DNA of 6,952 nucleotides from Bacteroidales bacterium (GTDB lineage: Bacteria > Bacteroidota > Bacteroidia > Bacteroidales > JAADJA01), in assembly GCA_021107975.1 (NCBI GenBank), contig JAIORT010000676.1, positions 1 to 6,952 on the forward strand. Reading direction: 5' to 3'. How positions within the stretch are numbered: position 1 is the stretch's first letter; every line of letters starts with the position of its first letter. Of the stretch, positions 5,326 through 6,952 are shown piece after piece. The position numbers and the translations under genes are program-made. The notes beneath the pieces were generated by a model. That model did no database searches. It saw only the letters and a list, made by a program, of their open reading frames with translations, and was not told the DNA's origin.

Positions 5326-6936
5326 ATGAACCCGAAGAAAAAATTAGCTATTTATTTGCCAATACTTTTTGCGTTAATACTTATCATTGGCATTTTCCTC
5401 GGTTATAAACTAACTCCTGTTTCAACTTATGATCAGAAACTTTTTAATCTGAACCTGAACAAATATGATAAACTCAAAGATGTTGTCAATTATATCGTAC
5501 AGGAATATGTAGATTCGGTGAATAAAAATGAAATAGCGGAAGATGGTATTGTAGGAATTTTAAATAGCCTCGACCCCCATTCCCAGTATATAACGGTAGA
5601 AGAGTTTCATGATGTAAATGATCCTCTGTTAGGAAATTTTGAGGGAATAGGAATTCAATTCAGAATAGAAAAAGATACAATAACCGTTATACATACAATT
5701 TCGGGAGGACCATCGGAAAAAGTCGGATTAATGCCTGGCGATAGAATTGTAAAAGTTGATGACAGCCTCGTTGCAGGAATAAAAATTACCAACAATGAGG
5801 TGATGAGAAAGCTCAAAGGGGAAAGAGGCACTAAAGTAAAAGTTAGTATTTACAGACGCGGGATATCAAACCTTCTGGATTTTATTATTGTTAGAGATTT
5901 AATTCCTACCTATTGTATTGATATCGCTTACATGCCTACAGAAACGATTGGCTATATTAAAGTGAGTAAGTTTTCGGCGACTACGTATGATGAATTTTTA
6001 AAAGCAGTAATGGACCTGGAAGATCAGGGTATGCAAAATTTAATCCTCGATCTTCGCGGAAATGCAGGAGGATATTTACAGGCTGCAATTGATATGGCGG
6101 ATGAATTCCTCCGGGAGGATAAACTTATTGTTTACACCCAAGGTAAAAATCAACCGAAGGAGTTGTTTTATGCTACCGACAAAGGCAGACTTGAAGATAA
6201 ATCAGTAATAATTCTTATTGATGAAGGATCGGCATCAGCCAGTGAAATTGTTGCAGGAGCTATCCAGGATAATGACAGAGGTTTAATTGTCGGACGAAGG
6301 TCGTTTGGTAAAGGTTTGGTTCAAAGGCAACTTGATTTTCCGGATGGTTCGGCTTTAAGATTGACTGTCGCCAGGTACTACACACCAACAGGGCGGTGCA
6401 TACAAAAACCTTATGATAAGGAAAATGGATTCGAGGATTACTATACTGAATCATACTACCGTTTTATGAATGGTGAAATGGAAGAGCCGGATAGTATTCA
6501 ATTTAATGATTCGCTTAAGTTTATTACTCCCGGCGGTAAAGTAGTGTATGGCGGTGGTGGTATTATGCCTGATATTTATGTATCGGTAAAACCTGATGAT
6601 AACTCTGAATTTTTCAATAAATTACTTAATAAAAGTTTGATTTTTCAATTTGCTTTTAATTATACCGATAAGAACCGCAATTGTTTGAATAAGTTTAAAT
6701 CTTTTGAAGATTTTAATACGTATTTCAATATTACCGATAATATTTTCAATGAATTTATAGAATTTGTCGAAAAAAATGATGTTGAGAAGGATACAACATG
6801 CACAAAGAAATCAAAAGAAAAAATAAAAATATTATTAAAAGCCTTTATTGGGCGCAACTTGCTTGATGATAAAGGCTTTTATCCGATATATCATCAAACA
6901 GATAAAACTTTTCAGGAGGCTATGGAGTTGCTATAA
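5326..6936 (+). CDS. Membrane-anchored S41 family C-terminal processing protease (CtpA-like)
   Basis: This serine protease with a Ser-Lys dyad trims or degrades proteins from their C-termini in the periplasm. The 536-aa product begins MNPKKK, followed by one hydrophobic segment (about 7-26) with no clear cleavage site, so it is probably anchored in the inner membrane. An N-terminal helical region holds GILNSLDPHSQY (77-88). A PDZ domain covers about 103-180 (start GNFEGIGIQF, then GLMPGDRI at 134-141). The protease core includes LDLRGNAGG (241-249), GSASASE (301-307) and GRRSFGKG (323-330). S304, D315 and K329 keep the +11 and +25 spacing of E. coli Tsp S430, D441 and K455, so the enzyme should be active. 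Residues from about 425 form a less conserved, charged, helical C-terminal extension common in Bacteroidota homologues. The ATG at 5326 is preceded by A-rich sequence with no Shine-Dalgarno. The substrate cannot be told from context. Confidence 0.95.
   Translation: MNPKKKLAIYLPILFALILIIGIFLGYKLTPVSTYDQKLFNLNLNKYDKLKDVVNYIVQEYVDSVNKNEIAEDGIVGILNSLDPHSQYITVEEFHDVNDPLLGNFEGIGIQFRIEKDTITVIHTISGGPSEKVGLMPGDRIVKVDDSLVAGIKITNNEVMRKLKGERGTKVKVSIYRRGISNLLDFIIVRDLIPTYCIDIAYMPTETIGYIKVSKFSATTYDEFLKAVMDLEDQGMQNLILDLRGNAGGYLQAAIDMADEFLREDKLIVYTQGKNQPKELFYATDKGRLEDKSVIILIDEGSASASEIVAGAIQDNDRGLIVGRRSFGKGLVQRQLDFPDGSALRLTVARYYTPTGRCIQKPYDKENGFEDYYTESYYRFMNGEMEEPDSIQFNDSLKFITPGGKVVYGGGGIMPDIYVSVKPDDNSEFFNKLLNKSLIFQFAFNYTDKNRNCLNKFKSFEDFNTYFNITDNIFNEFIEFVEKNDVEKDTTCTKKSKEKIKILLKAFIGRNLLDDKGFYPIYHQTDKTFQEAMELL
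6836..6881 (+). repeat. 13-bp perfect inverted repeat inside the ctpA 3' end
   Basis: TAAAAGCCTTTAT (6836-6848) and ATAAAGGCTTTTA (6869-6881) are exact reverse complements separated by 20 bases. The structure lies in codons that encode roughly residues 504-519 of the protease, starting 100 nt before its stop. In RNA it would form a stem of 13 pairs with U-rich sequence on its 3' side. A function such as mRNA 3'-end stabilisation or partial termination is conjecture. Confidence 0.6.
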
Positions 6937-6942
6937 GCAACT
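6926..6942 (+). other. Small stem-loop spanning the ctpA stop codon
   Basis: AGTTGC (6926-6931) and GCAACT (6937-6942) pair around a 5-nt loop that contains the TAA stop codon (6934-6936). No U-tract follows within the remaining 10 bases of the window, so I cannot call it a terminator. Confidence 0.3.
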
Positions 6943-6952
6943 TGTATGTTAA

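Noticed and set aside
6914..6924. AGGAGG followed by ATG near the ctpA 3' end, as an RBS and start of a new gene.
   Set aside because: The spacing is only 2 nt, and the ATG is in the ctpA frame and reaches the stop after three further codons.
6946..6952. ATG at 6946 as the start of a downstream gene.
   Set aside because: Only seven bases remain in the window, so nothing supports coding.
1..6952. Search for a mobile element, CRISPR array, defence island, toxin-antitoxin pair or other novel gene system.
   Set aside because: All substantial coding sequence belongs to known housekeeping or transport families, and no transposase, array repeats or unexplained gene cluster is present.

Overview
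This window looks like ordinary chromosomal housekeeping DNA from a member of the Bacteroidota, probably a Bacteroidales-like or environmental lineage. Four things point there. FeoA and FeoB are fused in one polypeptide. TAnnTTTG-type -7 elements precede feoAB and the tRNA. None of the five protein genes has a recognisable Shine-Dalgarno sequence before its start. The DNA is AT-rich, with A/T-dominated intergenic spacers. The assignment is inferred from these traits and not from any database comparison.

Layout. A complete feoAB fusion gene (121-2655, +) encodes the ferrous iron importer behind a short AT-rich promoter region. It converges on pth (3232-2666, -) with only 10 bp between the stop codons. 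pth is the last gene of a leftward cluster, prs (4982-4041), rplY/ctc (4011-3331) and pth, which make PRPP synthetase, ribosomal protein L25 and peptidyl-tRNA hydrolase. This prs-ctc-pth order is widely conserved in bacteria. Here a perfect 38-bp palindrome, probably an intrinsic terminator, sits between rplY and pth. A divergent spacer (4983-5145) separates prs from a rightward tRNA-Leu(CAA) gene (5146-5228), which has a textbook Bacteroidota promoter. About 100 bp further on is a membrane-anchored S41 C-terminal processing protease of the CtpA family (5326-6936, +). The window ends 16 bp after its stop.

How the genes fit together. prs supplies PRPP for nucleotide, histidine and tryptophan synthesis. 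rplY and pth serve the ribosome and tRNA recycling, tRNA-Leu serves translation, and ctpA serves envelope protein processing. feoAB is the only conditionally regulated function suggested, through iron. No gap reaches 300 bp without a gene.

I see no mobile element, CRISPR array, toxin-antitoxin pair, defence system or candidate new multi-gene system. The observations worth a second look are small nucleic-acid structures: the 38-bp palindrome and a related degraded copy nearby, a 13-bp inverted repeat inside the 3' end of ctpA, paired inverted repeats over the feoAB promoter, and a tandem 9-bp repeat upstream of ctpA.
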